Positions 36,184 to 46,275 of a stretch of DNA of 64,000 nt are shown here, in pieces. This stretch comes from Dendrocalamus latiflorus (taxonomy: Eukaryota > Streptophyta > Magnoliopsida > Poales > Poaceae). Numbering within the stretch: position 1 is the first letter of the stretch; each line of letters starts with the position of its first letter. The translations under genes were made by a program, and so were the position numbers. The notes beneath the pieces are model-generated. The model worked only from the letters and a program-made list of their open reading frames with translations. It did no database searches and was not told the origin of the DNA. The stretch covers positions 20,520,565 to 20,584,564 of the forward strand of contig CM029671.1 in assembly GCA_017311315.1 (NCBI GenBank). The letters run 5' to 3'.

Positions 36184-37857
36184 GTCCTATATAAGACTAC
36201 AAAAGAAGTAGATAATTTTCGTCCGACCGACCAACCGAAGACTTTTAGAGTGAATACAAAATAGAGAAATGAGTATCCGACACTATCCGTGTCCAACTCA
36301 GACTCCAAGAAAAAATGCAACATAGGATATAGTATAAGCGATATCCGTTCATACCTGCTACGATTGCACCCCTAGTCTCATATACTTTTTTGATTGACAG
36401 TATAATAAATTCAAAGTTTTTGCTTCAACCATCTCACCTGACATCCTTAATCGTTCTAGACCTCAACTTTTTTATGAGCGTAGCCTCAATCCTCGCTATT
36501 GACCATGGTTGATTACAAACGCCCTTGCACATCCAAAAACTAAGAAATCGTTTTTAGATACAAGTTATTCATAACTTGACCCACGTTAGCGGAAACACAC
36601 ATCATGCCACATATATGCACTAGCCGAGGTTAAACCAAATCATCACATGACTCGAAATTCCCAAAATAATCCATTTTAGCCGATATAACACAAACTAGCC
36701 GGTCTAACCACCGCCTCTGTAAGTTAGTCTACAAAAATTTGCAAATTTACAATTTTCCTCCCCTCCAAAATAACAATGGTTTATCATAACAAAATCCTAG
36801 ACCTTCTCATATGAACCTTCAATATTCCCTTGATGAACCTATTGACAATTTCTCAAAAATGCAAATAGAATATGGTTTAGAATTTAGAAATGGGATTTTG
36901 CAAATAAAAGCTCAAAATGGTCACACAAGTATTGCAAAAACTGAAAATGATCCTATGAACCAGAAATCATCGCTAACATAGATGCAATTTTAAAGACCTT
37001 TCCTCCCCTTGGCAAGTTCATGGAATCATCGCTAGCCTATGAGTCAGTACATGCAGAAAACATCTTTAAAAGATGGGCATTTTCAGCAGCTAAGCTACTA
37101 TATAATGTCATCAAAGTAGCTACAATTTTACTTGATGGACGGAAAAAGTGCTGCTATGCTACTATCATGTCATCTAATGGCTGGCGAGTGACAGTACTAG
37201 TTGGTTTCACCTATGATGAGATCATACACTTTTGCAAAAGTTTAACACGGGAGGAAGATGTTAAACCAATGGATTTTTTAAAATCTTGCAGTGTTTTCAA
37301 ATTAGTTAAATGATTCCATCACATTGTACATATGTACCATCATCACCACACCACATACCGATGACGAAAAATCCCGCTAAACTATCTCATATCCCTTTTT
37401 GTAAAAGAGAGATGGTTGGTTGAATTACTTAACAGTAGGTCAGTAGCATGCTGCCAGGATAACTGAAATTAGATTATACACTAAGCTGATCTTGCCAGAC
37501 AACATAATTCCAGTTGAATATTCCACATGGAATTGCAAATCTAGACTCAATAGCTGACCAGTGAGTTATACATCCTGTTGTTTGACACCAGCTTTCAGAG
37601 AGCAAAATTCTTATCGTTATCATGGATCATCATCCCAGCTCCACATTTTCTTGAGTTACTACACACCAAATTATACAATTTTACACGCTAAAATGCTAAC
37701 CACATGGAAGTAAAACCTTAGCCGTGGACTTTTTTTTTGGCCGGGGGGGGGGGGGGGGGGGGGTGGGAAAAGAAAAGTGAAAAAAGAGTGATAAGAAAGT
37801 TTAGTCCTATACCCTCCACAAACTCCTTATCATCCTGGCGATAGAGCAAGGAATGCT
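36184..37857. other. Intergenic plus LON-gene 3' region
   Basis: No gene recognised. A 97-codon frame at 37020-37313 has no identifiable domain. A G21 run (37743-37763) lies just beyond the LON gene's stop and is probably in or near its 3' UTR. Confidence 0.45.
37743..37763. repeat. G21 homopolymer
   Basis: Uninterrupted G run. On the LON gene's coding strand this is a C21 run about 95 bp after the stop. Confidence 0.95.
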
Positions 37858-38724
37858 TCATCCCGACGACGGTGACGACGGGAAGGCGTCCTTGACGGCG
37901 GACGCGGCGGTGAGGTAGTTGAGCGTGTTGCGGAGCGTGTCCTGCTCTCGGCGCAGCCGCGCGGCGGTGTCCTCGAGCTCGAGCAGCTCCTGCTGCTCCC
38001 GGGGCGCGCCCTCGAAGGTGTTGCCGACGTAGAAGGAGAAAGGGGTGGGGAAGAGCCCCCGGCGCAGGTCCCCGACTTCCTTCTCGGGCTTGCCGTTGAG
38101 TCGGTTGGCTATGCGTATGACGTCGCGCATGAGGGCCTCGACCTCGGAGGCGAGCGCCGAGGCGTCCTCCCCGGGGGCCGGCGGCTCCGCGGGCGGGCGG
38201 TCCTCGAGCCACTGCACGGCGGCGACGAGATAGGGCTTGGTGCGGACGACCCGGGCGACGCGGAACCGCTCCTGGCCCTTGCAGATGAGGAAGAAGCGGT
38301 CGTCGGCGAGGCGCTCGTGCTTGACGACCTCCCCGACGCACCCCACGTCGGCCGCGCCGCCGCCAGAGCCGGCGAAGACGACACCGAAGCGGAGGTCGGT
38401 CTGGAGCACGGTGTGCATCATGATGCGGTAGCGGAACTCGAAGATGTGCAGCGCGTGGGTCGCGTCCGGGAAGAGCACGAGCGGGAGCGGGAACAGCGGG
38501 AGCTCCACGAGCCCGTCGTCGGGATCGGACGGGTACTGCTCCGGGTCCGGCTCCGACGACGACGACCCCGACCCGGACGCGTTCGCCAGGCGGCCCCGGC
38601 AGCGGCGGCCGGGGGCATGGAGGCGAGGCGTTCGAGGAAATGCGTGGGCGAGGGAGAAGGGGCGGCGGGAGGCGGCGATGTGGGGGCGCGGCGAGGGGAG
38701 GTGGATTTGGGGGAGGAGAGCCAT
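37858..38724 (-). CDS. LON substrate-binding-domain protein, plastid-type, no protease
   Basis: Single-exon 288-aa protein. Residues 1 to about 48 are rich in Ser, Arg, Pro and Ala and poor in acidic residues, consistent with a chloroplast transit peptide. A short acidic linker follows (51-70). Residues about 72-275 match the LON N-terminal (LAN) domain, with VELPLFPLPLVLFPDATHAL at 73-92 and the HIFEFRYRIMM motif at 93-103. There is no AAA+ ATPase or Ser-Lys protease part, so this is a stand-alone LON-domain protein like plant proteins annotated loosely as 'ATP-dependent protease La domain' proteins. Its biochemical role is not established from sequence. The ATG at 38724 is preceded by a TATA box at a sensible distance. 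The gene is strongly GC-rich, typical for grass single-exon genes. Confidence 0.93.
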   Translation of the reverse strand: MALLPQIHLPSPRPHIAASRRPFSLAHAFPRTPRLHAPGRRCRGRLANASGSGSSSSEPDPEQYPSDPDDGLVELPLFPLPLVLFPDATHALHIFEFRYRIMMHTVLQTDLRFGVVFAGSGGGAADVGCVGEVVKHERLADDRFFLICKGQERFRVARVVRTKPYLVAAVQWLEDRPPAEPPAPGEDASALASEVEALMRDVIRIANRLNGKPEKEVGDLRRGLFPTPFSFYVGNTFEGAPREQQELLELEDTAARLRREQDTLRNTLNYLTAASAVKDAFPSSPSSG

Positions 38725-38860
38725 TGGGATCTTTTCCCCGCGGCGGCGAGGGGAATGTGTGGATTTGGGGGTGGTGATCTCTTCAGGGGTTTGGGGGGAG
38801 GAGGGCCATGGGAAACTCGCGGATTTTTCTTCGGGAAGGTGGATCCATTTGGGTTTTTTG

Positions 38861-38868
38861 TGGGCCCA
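38861..38868. promoter_or_regulatory. TGGGCCCA (site II / GGCCCA) element
   Basis: Palindromic TGGGCCCA in the 5' region of the LON gene. TGGGCC/GGCCCA motifs are common near starts of broadly expressed plant genes (TCP-bound site II). It lies between the candidate TATA box and the ATG. Confidence 0.45.
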
Positions 38869-38903
38869 AAGGTAGAGAGAGGGTTAAATAAGGATAATCG
38901 CTA

Positions 38904-38912
38904 CTATTTATA
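38904..38912 (-). promoter_or_regulatory. TATA box of the LON-domain gene
   Basis: Minus-strand TATAAATAG is a near-ideal plant TATA box, 180 bp upstream of the ATG, predicting a leader of about 150 nt. Confidence 0.6.
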
Positions 38913-38933
38913 CGTATGGAGCTAAGAAAATAA

Positions 38934-39153
38934 GGCCTGTATTTATCAACTTCTAAAAGTTGTTTATCGACTTTTCTACTATAACTAGTTTTTAACGGGG
39001 TATTTTTTAAGATATGGTCTACTAGTTAATTGTAATACATACTTTACTGACTTCATTTATATCGGCAAAAACCACACGTGAATTTCTGTTACTATGTAAT
39101 CTCTCGTACAAATAGCTCAAAAACCATAAGCCGCAGCCAAAAAGAACAGACCC
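38934..39153. mobile_element. Tourist-like MITE, family M copy 3 (inverted)
   Basis: 220 bp, ends GGCCTGTATTTATC and (inverted) GGGTCTGTTCTTTTTGGCTG, exact 3-bp duplication TAA (38931-38933, 39154-39156). Inverted relative to copies at 12419 and 52942; shares GTCTACTAGTTAATTGTA, ACTTTACTGACTTCATTTAT and the GGCAAAAACCACACGTGA block. It sits about 20 bp beyond the LON gene's TATA box. Confidence 0.85.
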
Positions 39154-39156
39154 TAA

Positions 39157-39952
39157 GTTGGATGTTTTTCATCACCTTTTCACTCTTTCCTTGTTCTATA
39201 GATTCATCCATCCACCCATCTCTCTCGCTCTCCTCCTTCTCCTCGAGTGGCCATCTCTCCATTCCTGCTCGTGCTCCTCCACCTCCTGCGTCCTATCGCG
39301 GCCATGCGCCCTAGATCCCCTCCTCCTACGGCCGTGCGCCACCAATCGCTCCGCTATACGGATCCGCAAGTGCGCCTCCCGCCTCCTTGCTCTGCCTACT
39401 CCTCCGCGCTACCCGCGCTGACACCTCGATTCAAGCTCTTTGCTGGCCTACCCCGCCACCGGCCCCGAATCTCAGGCGGGGGCGCCGGCTTTGCCGCCGC
39501 GACTGCCACCTGGGAGTCCGTCGCCTTCTCCTCCTGACGCTGGATCTACGTCGGCCACGCCACCTTTCCGTTGCCCGCCGCTGTCGCGCCTAAGGCTCGC
39601 TATCGCTTGCCATGGAGGTAGGTGTTTGTTTGTGCAATATTTTGATTTTATATATGCAACAATCAATAACAACAAGTGCAACATCGAGTTTTCTAGAAAC
39701 TTTTGTTGCATACGGTGGTTAAATTTGTTGTGCACACTATATTCGAATGTTGCAGAGGAACACTCATCGTTCTTTGCCTTTTTGTTGCATACATGACGAG
39801 AAAATGTTGCATACATGGCAAAGAATTGTTGCGAGCAATCGTACGGAGCTAGCGTCCGGATTGGACGTTCGGACGCTAGCAAATCCCGTTAAATAATGAA
39901 GGGGTGCGGCAGGGTGATGGCGAGGAAGTGTCCACATGGGGGGCTTATCCAC
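39157..39952. other. Intergenic repeat-like sequence with GTTGCA motifs
   Basis: A GC-rich coding-looking stretch (39200-39610, no domain recognised) is followed by a TTGTTGCATACA-rich segment and a 33-bp near-perfect inverted repeat GCTAGCGTCC(G)...GGACGCTAGC (39848-39880). The latter combination looks like the end of a DNA transposon; the other end was not located. Confidence 0.4.
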
Positions 39953-40100
39953 CTAGAGCTTTCAATCTGGCTGGGCTGGCCTTAAGCGTGGCTCGAAACC
40001 GGGCTAGGCCGTCATTGGGCTGGCCTTAAGCGTGGTGATTCTGCTCAGCGCGCGGGTTGTGCTCGGGCTAGGCCGCACGGGTGCAGGCCCCTGGTCATAT
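39953..40100. repeat. GGGCTGGCC/GGGCTAGGCC oligomer block, hAT-like end
   Basis: Starting CTAGAGCTTTCAATC, the block contains GGCTGGGCTGGCCTTAAGCG twice plus GGGCTAGGCC variants. Again the subterminal-oligomer style of hAT elements. No second end or target duplication found. Confidence 0.35.
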
Positions 40101-41229
40101 TTTGATCTTCAAACGAGTTATTATGCTGAACTCTGAGAAACTTGTGCAATTTTGGCTATTGTAAACCATGATAACAAAAAAACTGTAACATGTCCATAAC
40201 TACATTAGCCCTATCATGTGTTCAACAGCAAGAAAAGGAACTAAAACATGCAATCAAGTTTAGAGCAACCTCGGTACAACATGGATCAATACAATGTCAC
40301 TAGGAAACTGCAACCTCATGGCATCACTTTCAGGCTTTCAGTTAACCTGGGGCCAAATACTTGCTTCCATAGGTACTACTTTAAACCTCAATTTCAGTTT
40401 ATTCATCCATTTTGCTTACTGTTACATCAGTATGTTCGATGTCATTTGAGTTGAGCTCACCTCAGTAGTAGATTAGGTCACTCGGTTTATCCATATTGTG
40501 CTCTCAACCAAATAACTGGTCGCGAACTTATTTGGTTGCAAACAAATGAAGGCAAGTAAATCCCATCAACTAATAAAGAAGGACGCTCATGTAGATTCAA
40601 CAATGTTCATATGTGGTTGTAGCAAGTTTCAGGGTCAAAGAGTCTCTGATTTTGCTGAGATATTGATGTCATCTTAGGGACTTGTCCATCTATATTCATG
40701 CAATCATGCCAAGTTTCAGGACATTTGGGTTTGTGGTTGGCTAGTTATGAGCTAAAATCCGAAGGGGGAATAATACAGCATGTACGTTCAGCTGAATTTT
40801 AGTCATCCGTTGTTATGTGTTATTGGTATTATTGCTTTCTACTAAGGTTGTACCTTAACATTGTCGCTGCTATTGTTGTAGTTCCCCTATAGGGGGTGGG
40901 TTCTTTTGAATTGTGGCTTATGACTTTTGGTTTCTGAATTTTGACTGTTCGTGAGAGACAGTATGAGAGACCATGTGGAGGTATCCCCATATTTGTGATG
41001 AGTAATTGACTCGTGTTCTGGAGAGTTTGAGTTTGATTTGGTTGGTTCGCGCCGTTTGCGCCAAATCGGCGCTTGGCGCAGTCTAGTGCGGTTGGACTTG
41101 TCGAACGCGTCTCAATCGGTCGTTCGGGTTATTTTGTGTTTGAGTATGTTTTGTTGGTACTAATGATGTTTGTACTGTTTCGAGCGGTGCTATGCGATGG
41201 TTTGCTTGTCTGTGTGACTGCAGGACTTC
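40101..41229. other. No gene recognised; probable left part of LTR A region
   Basis: Ordinary sequence to about 40850, then sequence continuous in character with the degraded retrotransposon LTR that follows. The boundary is not resolvable by eye. Confidence 0.3.
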
Positions 41230-41256
41230 GGAGTTAGGTCATGGTGAGGCGTGAGA

Positions 41257-41540
41257 GGACTGGGACTAGGCACAAGAGGTGTTGAGGTCCAGACGGTCGG
41301 AGACGTTGAAGATTATCGAGGCTGCTGAGGTGATTGCGAACCGGGAGACGAGGAACCGGAGCTAGAGCTGCCGGAGGTGGACACGACGAGTAGCGGCGAG
41401 GTGGACCGGGACTAGGCTTAGGGAGAAGCTGAGGTCCAGACGGTCAGGATGCCAGGTGCGATCGTGTGCAGCGGAGCGGACCGGGACTAGACTCAGTGAG
41501 GAGTCGAGGTCCAGACGGTCAGGATGCTGGTTGCGGTTGT
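41257..41540. repeat. About 75-bp-period tandem repeat in LTR A
   Basis: GACCGGGACTAG...GAGGTCCAGACGGTCAGGATG occurs at about 41403 and 41478. A more divergent copy (ACTGGGACTAGG...GGTCCAGACGGTCGG) lies at about 41257. Confidence 0.8.
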
Positions 41541-41745
41541 GCAAGCAAGAAGCTTCCAGGAAGTTACGGCAGGGGCATTTCGGTAAAATGCACGAGGCTG
41601 CAAAATGGAAGCGGGTTCGGTTGAGGCTGACGGGTTGAACACCCAGGAGTAGAGTTTGAAGTGGAGTGCTTGTTTCCCTCCAAAATTTGGTTGTAGGGCT
41701 TTGCCTTTGGTTCTAGTCTGGTAAGGAGAGGTGTTGGGCAGGGAA

Positions 41746-43493
41746 TAGGACTGTTCGTTCGGTTTTTTCGGTTTATACGGTTTGATCGGTAAATACGGTT
41801 TTTGTATTTTGGGAAATACGGTATTTTCTAGAATACGGTGAGGTATCGGTAAATACCATGTTATTTCGGTACGATGTCGGTTAATACCAATTTTACCAAA
41901 GTTTACGCGAATTGCTAAACATTAATCTCATCTCCAAGACTCCAATTCTCCATTCTAGGACTGTGCAGATTCACATTGAGCATTTCTATAGACTGCACAC
42001 AGCTACAGCAGTTGAGCAGTTTCAGTGACAGAACATGTCTGCCCGTAAATGTGCAGCAAAGGAAAGAAACTGAAAAATGGATTAAAGAACCTTTTTGGCT
42101 GCTTCCAATCTTCCATCATTCCCTGCCCTTAAATCTTTCAGCCTTTTCGATAAATCAACAGTAGCTGTCTGCTTGGGATCTTCTTGTGTCGTCATGCCAT
42201 GCTCACCATAAGCTTCTTGCCCAATTTCCTTCACCTATGTAACAGTCAATAAGCATTATCAAAGATGGTTTTCTTTTTTTGTTTAGCAATGCAACGAATT
42301 TTCTTCATTCATCAAATCACGCGAAATAAAGAACAAAGTGTACAATGACTTACTCTCCTAATCAAATCCACAGGCTCCATAGCACGACACAACTCTTCAG
42401 ACTCCCATATATACCGTAGCTGAGCTGAAGAAGTGTAGCACCCAGTCTTTTCACTCAATTGAGATATCAAATAATTGTGAAGTACCTTACTACTATATGA
42501 TCTAATTTCTCCAAAAGGAGTTATAACCCATGATAAAATTCTAGCATTTGCAGTGGAAGAAAAAAGACAAACCAGCTAAACTCCATTAAAAAGGATCAAG
42601 TGCGGTGAAGGTGTTGTGTGTATGCATACGACGCCCTAAACATACAGGCTACAGCTATACTGTGACGGGGAAGGGAACATGCCTTGTAAATGTAGCAAGC
42701 ACTATCTCAGAGCTCATCTCAAATTCCGGATTGGAAAAAAAGGGAAAGCTCTCGTCTTTCTCAGTGCTCCTGTTTGGAAAGAACAACCCCACATTTCCTA
42801 TGGCGTGGTGTTATCAGAAGCTCATATCCCACTTTTACTCTAATCAAAGGAAAAGGCTCGCGATTTGGCTAGATTTAGTGCGCTAATAACCAGTAAATCG
42901 TCCTAAATTTGGGGCCAAATCGAACAAATTTCTCGACCCTTGCGTTTCAACCACGAAGAAAACCAGCAAAGGATTATGATTGCGTACCAGAATCGAACCG
43001 GTGTAAGCCGGTGATGCGCGGCCAGGACGAGAGTAGTTGCGGAGGAGGGCGGCCGCGAGGAGGTTGATGGCGCACACGGCCGACGACGGTGGCGTTCTTG
43101 TAAGACAGCCTGGAGGATGCTGTCGGCAGCCTGTCGCCGCCCTCCACGGCGTCTGGGCTTCCATCCCGTCGCCGGAGGTGGCATAGAGCTCGCCGTCGCC
43201 GGAGAAGGAGATGCGAGGAGGAGAAAGCGGACACGGATACTTGGTGCCTGCATCTTGATCCATAGCCGTCTGCGCGTGCGTGGGCCGCCTAGTGGGCCGA
43301 GACTGCAGAGTCAAGCGGCCGTTCGGTTTAATCGGTAAAATCGATTTTCCCTCGGTTTATACCCAAAAAACCGAATCAGTAAAATGCCACTTTTCTATAA
43401 ACCGAACCGAATACCGGTCAAACCGAGTTGACCGGTTCGGTTCGGTTTTTTTGGTACGGTTTTTTCGGTTCGGTTTAAAACTGCACAGTCCTA
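41746..43493. mobile_element. hAT element carrying a multi-exon gene
   Basis: 1748 bp. Ends TAGGACTGTTCG and (inverted) TAGGACTGTGCAG, with a perfect 8-bp target duplication GCAGGGAA (41738-41745, 43494-43501). Both ends are filled with CGGTTT/AACCGAA/CGGTAAATAC-type oligomers (41757-41890 and 43319-43475), the subterminal layout of hAT elements. An internal copy of the terminus, CTAGGACTGTGCAG, lies at about 41956. Between the two oligomer-rich ends sits a four-exon gene on the minus strand (42082-43253). No transposase is present. Confidence 0.9.
42082..43253 (-). CDS. Four-exon gene inside the hAT element, protein not recognised
   Basis: Exons in transcript order: 42988-43253, 42683-42769, 42354-42540, 42082-42234. 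Introns 1 and 3 are GT-AG; intron 2 would be GC-AG (AAG|GCATGT). Phases agree at all three junctions and the joined frame is open for 230 codons from an ATG at 43253 to TAA at 42082. Exons 2-4 look protein-like (ILSWVITPFGEIRSY, SAQLRYIWESEELCRAMEP, VKEIGQEAYGEHGMTTQEDP). I do not recognise the family. The GC-rich first exon is open in all three frames, so its frame and start are uncertain and an early frameshift relative to the donor gene is possible. Introns are retained, so capture was at DNA level rather than retroposition. Function and expression unknown. Confidence 0.55.
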
Positions 43494-44389
43494 GCAGGGA
43501 AGCCCCTTTGACTTGTTTCCTTACCAGGATAGAAGCTTGGAGTGGATGTTGGCTGACCCTTCTTGATTTTCCATATGGGGTGTGAGGTCACTCTTTAAAT
43601 GGAGAGGGAAGGCAGTGTGCAGGAGGTAAGCAAGGAAGGGAGTGAGCTCTGGGTGTGTGCTTTCTCCTGCGTGAGTGTGTTCAGGAGAGAAGCATGTAGT
43701 GAGTGGTAGTCATTTCCTGATTCCCATTGCGTATGGGGTTGTAGTAGAACACTTCATGTAATCATTTCTCTTTTTATGAAGCATTCATGGTTCTGAGTCA
43801 TTTCCTTGTGCCTGTATTTCAGTTCTGCTCTTTTGAAGTTCACTGTTGTTTTCTGTGCTTTAAGTCTTTGTGATTTGTTTCCTCGGTGGAGAAGCTACAA
43901 AATGTTTGTCTCTGAACTAGGATAGGATCACCAGGCCATCTTGGCTAGTTAAGTCCCGAGAGAAAAGATTTCAATTGTTGTTTGCTTGTCAAATGACCAG
44001 GCTGCACTTCCTCTATTTCAAGGTTTCTAGGGTTTGATATCAGGGGATGTGTGTACTCTGGGTGTCTTGGCTCAGTGTCTACTATTTGCTTGTTCCTTCA
44101 TGTTATGAGACCATTTCCTGCAGAGTTTTAAAGGTTCATGAGCAAAAGACTAGAGAATCATGAGCAATTGGCATTTTGTCTCTCTTGCAGTTTGTTTTTC
44201 AGCAAAATCAGATTTTTGCTATTGCATCTGGAATTTTGTCTACTTCCTCTTCACTCTGAAATCAATTTGTTGTTTAGTTTAAAGTCCTTGTGAAGGAGGC
44301 TTGAGAAGAGCAACAAAAATCTCTCAAGTTTCCCTGATTTCAGATTTCAGTAAAAACTGTGCAAAAGTTTCAGTCGACTGCTCTGTTTT

Positions 44390-44575
44390 CAGGGGGCCGG
44401 TCTGACCTCTAGGGTTTCGGTCGGTCAGACCGCTCCCTGACCTGCGGTCAAACCGGATATGTGATGGCGGTTAGACCGGCGTAGTGTGGGCGGTCAGACC
44501 GCAAGAAGACCGGCGGTCAGACCGGTGACTACCCGGCGGTCAGACCAGTTTTATACCGGCGGTCTGACCGGCCTG
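44390..44575. repeat. CGGTCAGACCG word array in LTR A
   Basis: About eight imperfect copies of the self-complementary word CGGTCAGACCG (and CGGTCTGACCG) spaced 15-30 bp apart. Common in certain rice LTRs. Confidence 0.8.
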
Positions 44576-44799
44576 GCTTGTTTTTTTGACCAGCCTGGCA
44601 TGTCTTTCTTTGACCCAGTTTCTGCTGTCTGCTTCATTTCATCACTTTGTTTGCCGATCTTTCTCTGGATGTCAGTGAGCATAAACATGCCTTCTTCATA
44701 GCTTCTATAGCTATTGGAGGAGGAGTTGGTGGATACTTGGGGGCGATTTCTAAAAGGCACCATTCACTCCCCCTCTGTTGCCGTTTTCGATCTTACAAT

Positions 44800-44812
44800 T
44801 GGTATCAGAGCC
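44800..44812 (+). other. Primer-binding site after LTR A
   Basis: TGGTATCAGAGCC begins 3 bp after the LTR A end; initiator tRNA-Met type. A possible start of a gag frame (MATDKYSSKPLIFDGID) lies at 44853 but the sequence diverges after about 44905. Confidence 0.8.
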
Positions 44813-45289
44813 GGTTAGCTCTTCTCGATAGATCTTAACCGGTCTGTGAGCCATGGCAACGGACAAGTATTCCTCCAAGCCCCTGATCTTCGATGGGATC
44901 GACAAACTTCGTGGAAGATGGCGAAGCATGGACAATGTTTCATGGAAAAGGAAGCAAAAAACTTCGTGGAAAATGGTAGTGGGGTATTTTGGTAAATTGC
45001 CCAATACAAAAGTGGCGGTGTGTGAAACTGTAGCGTTGCTTAAGTGATTTAGGTTTTGTATGTGCTGAAAATATGAAGTGGATCAAGTGTTAATTCACTA
45101 ATAAATTAATGGTTGTAAGCCACTTTGAGAAACGTGCATGAGGGAGTAAAACCAGGTATTATATGGGGTTAATGGGTTATACCCAGTTTGGCCTAATGGA
45201 TAGATCCATTAGGTTTTGGTTCAGGTTATGAGGCTATATAAGAGGAGGAGAGGTAATGGCTAGGGTTTGAGAAGGTTGCTAGGCACGAT

Positions 45290-45757
45290 TAGGGCTGTAA
45301 ACGAGCCGAGCTCGAGCGAGTCTGACCTTCCAGGCTCGAGCTCGGTAGAAGCTCAAGTCGAGCTCGAGTTGTGTCCGAGCCTAGACCTGGCCTTGAGCTC
45401 AGCTCAACCTAAGCTCGAGTAGGCTCGAGCTTGGCCCATTGATGCTCGATAACAAATAAAATAATTATATGCACTAATTTTCAATGATAAGAAAAGTTCG
45501 AGTTTGAGCTCGGCTCGAATAAACTCGATAATAGTCAAAATAATTCAAACATACACTAATTTTCAATATTAAGAAAAGCTCAACTCGAGTTCGACTTACG
45601 TAAGTTCGGTAAGAGTTAATATGTATCACTATTTAAGCTTAAATCGAGACTCACAAACTATTCTAGCTCGACTCAGTGAAGCTCGCGAGCTCGAGATCAA
45701 GCTTGAGTTCGGCTCGTTTAAAGTTCAAGCTGAGCTCAAATCGAAGTTCTTATCCTA
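45290..45757. mobile_element. hAT-like element with GAGCTCGAGC oligomers (right end decayed)
   Basis: Begins TAGGGCTGTAAACGAGCCG and is filled with (A)GCTCGAG and CGAGCTC words on both strands, ending in a GGCTCGTTTAAAG block near 45715. The expected inverted CAGCCCTA terminus is not intact and no 8-bp duplication was found; right limit approximate. Confidence 0.55.
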
Positions 45758-46173
45758 AGTCACCTAGACTATCTACAACTCACTAGCAAGAGCAGATCGA
45801 AGTTCTTATCTTTTGTCCAGCTTTGCTTGATTTTGGTCTCTTTAAGCGATTTCATGATCGGAGGGTTTTTTATATAATTTCTTCGGTGTTTTAACTTACT
45901 GTGACATGTAAGAACATGTCTAGACCCATCTTGGTTATCATCTACCCACAAGCAAGTTGTATTCATCGTTTTGGATTTTGATCGGTTTTCGTGTAACTTT
46001 CCTTCAAACTGAAAAAGGTCTCAACTTTCGCCATAATTTTTATGATCGCTTGTTGGAATAGGTTCTTGATATCTTAGAGTAGATCCCTACAAAGTTTCAT
46101 AACATTTGGATCTATGGATCAAAAATTCCATCGACTCTTGCTTTCGAACTCGTGCTGAAATCACTGTTCATCA

Positions 46174-46275
46174 AGGAAAGATAGTACCACAGTGCAAACA
46201 AAGGTTCTTCTGAAAAAATGTAGTACCGCATTGCAAACAAAGGTACTTCCAAAAAATGGTAGTACCTCAATTATA
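46174..46275. repeat. AGTACC-containing repeat in LTR B
   Basis: Three diverged copies of a roughly 40-bp unit containing AGTACC and GCAAACAAAGGT(T/A)CTTC. Confidence 0.6.

Larger units (their letters stand above)
41230..44797 (+). mobile_element. LTR A of a degraded LTR retrotransposon (left end unresolved)
   Basis: The right end is clear: ...TTCGATCTTACA (44797) followed by a tRNA-Met-type primer-binding site. The left end is not fixed and may lie as far left as about 40850. Contents: a 75-bp-period tandem repeat (41257-41540), a hAT insertion (41746-43493), and an array of CGGTCAGACCG words (44390-44575). The last about 130 bp are similar to the end of LTR B (46330-46449). Confidence 0.65.

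Noticed and set aside
30584..36188. GTCC shared near both copia flanks as a target duplication
   Set aside because: The left GTCC is 4 bp away from the LTR while the right one abuts it. Flanking 5-mers CAATG and GTCCT differ.
37020..37313. 97-codon plus-strand frame starting MESSLAYESV
   Set aside because: No recognisable domain, isolated between repeats, and ordinary non-coding codon use. Not enough to call a gene.
42883..43314. Alternative first-exon frame of the hAT-borne gene (ATG at 43263)
   Set aside because: It reads into a stop directly after the exon 1-2 junction. The frame from 43253 is the only ATG frame that stays open through all four exons, though the natural frame of the donor gene may differ.
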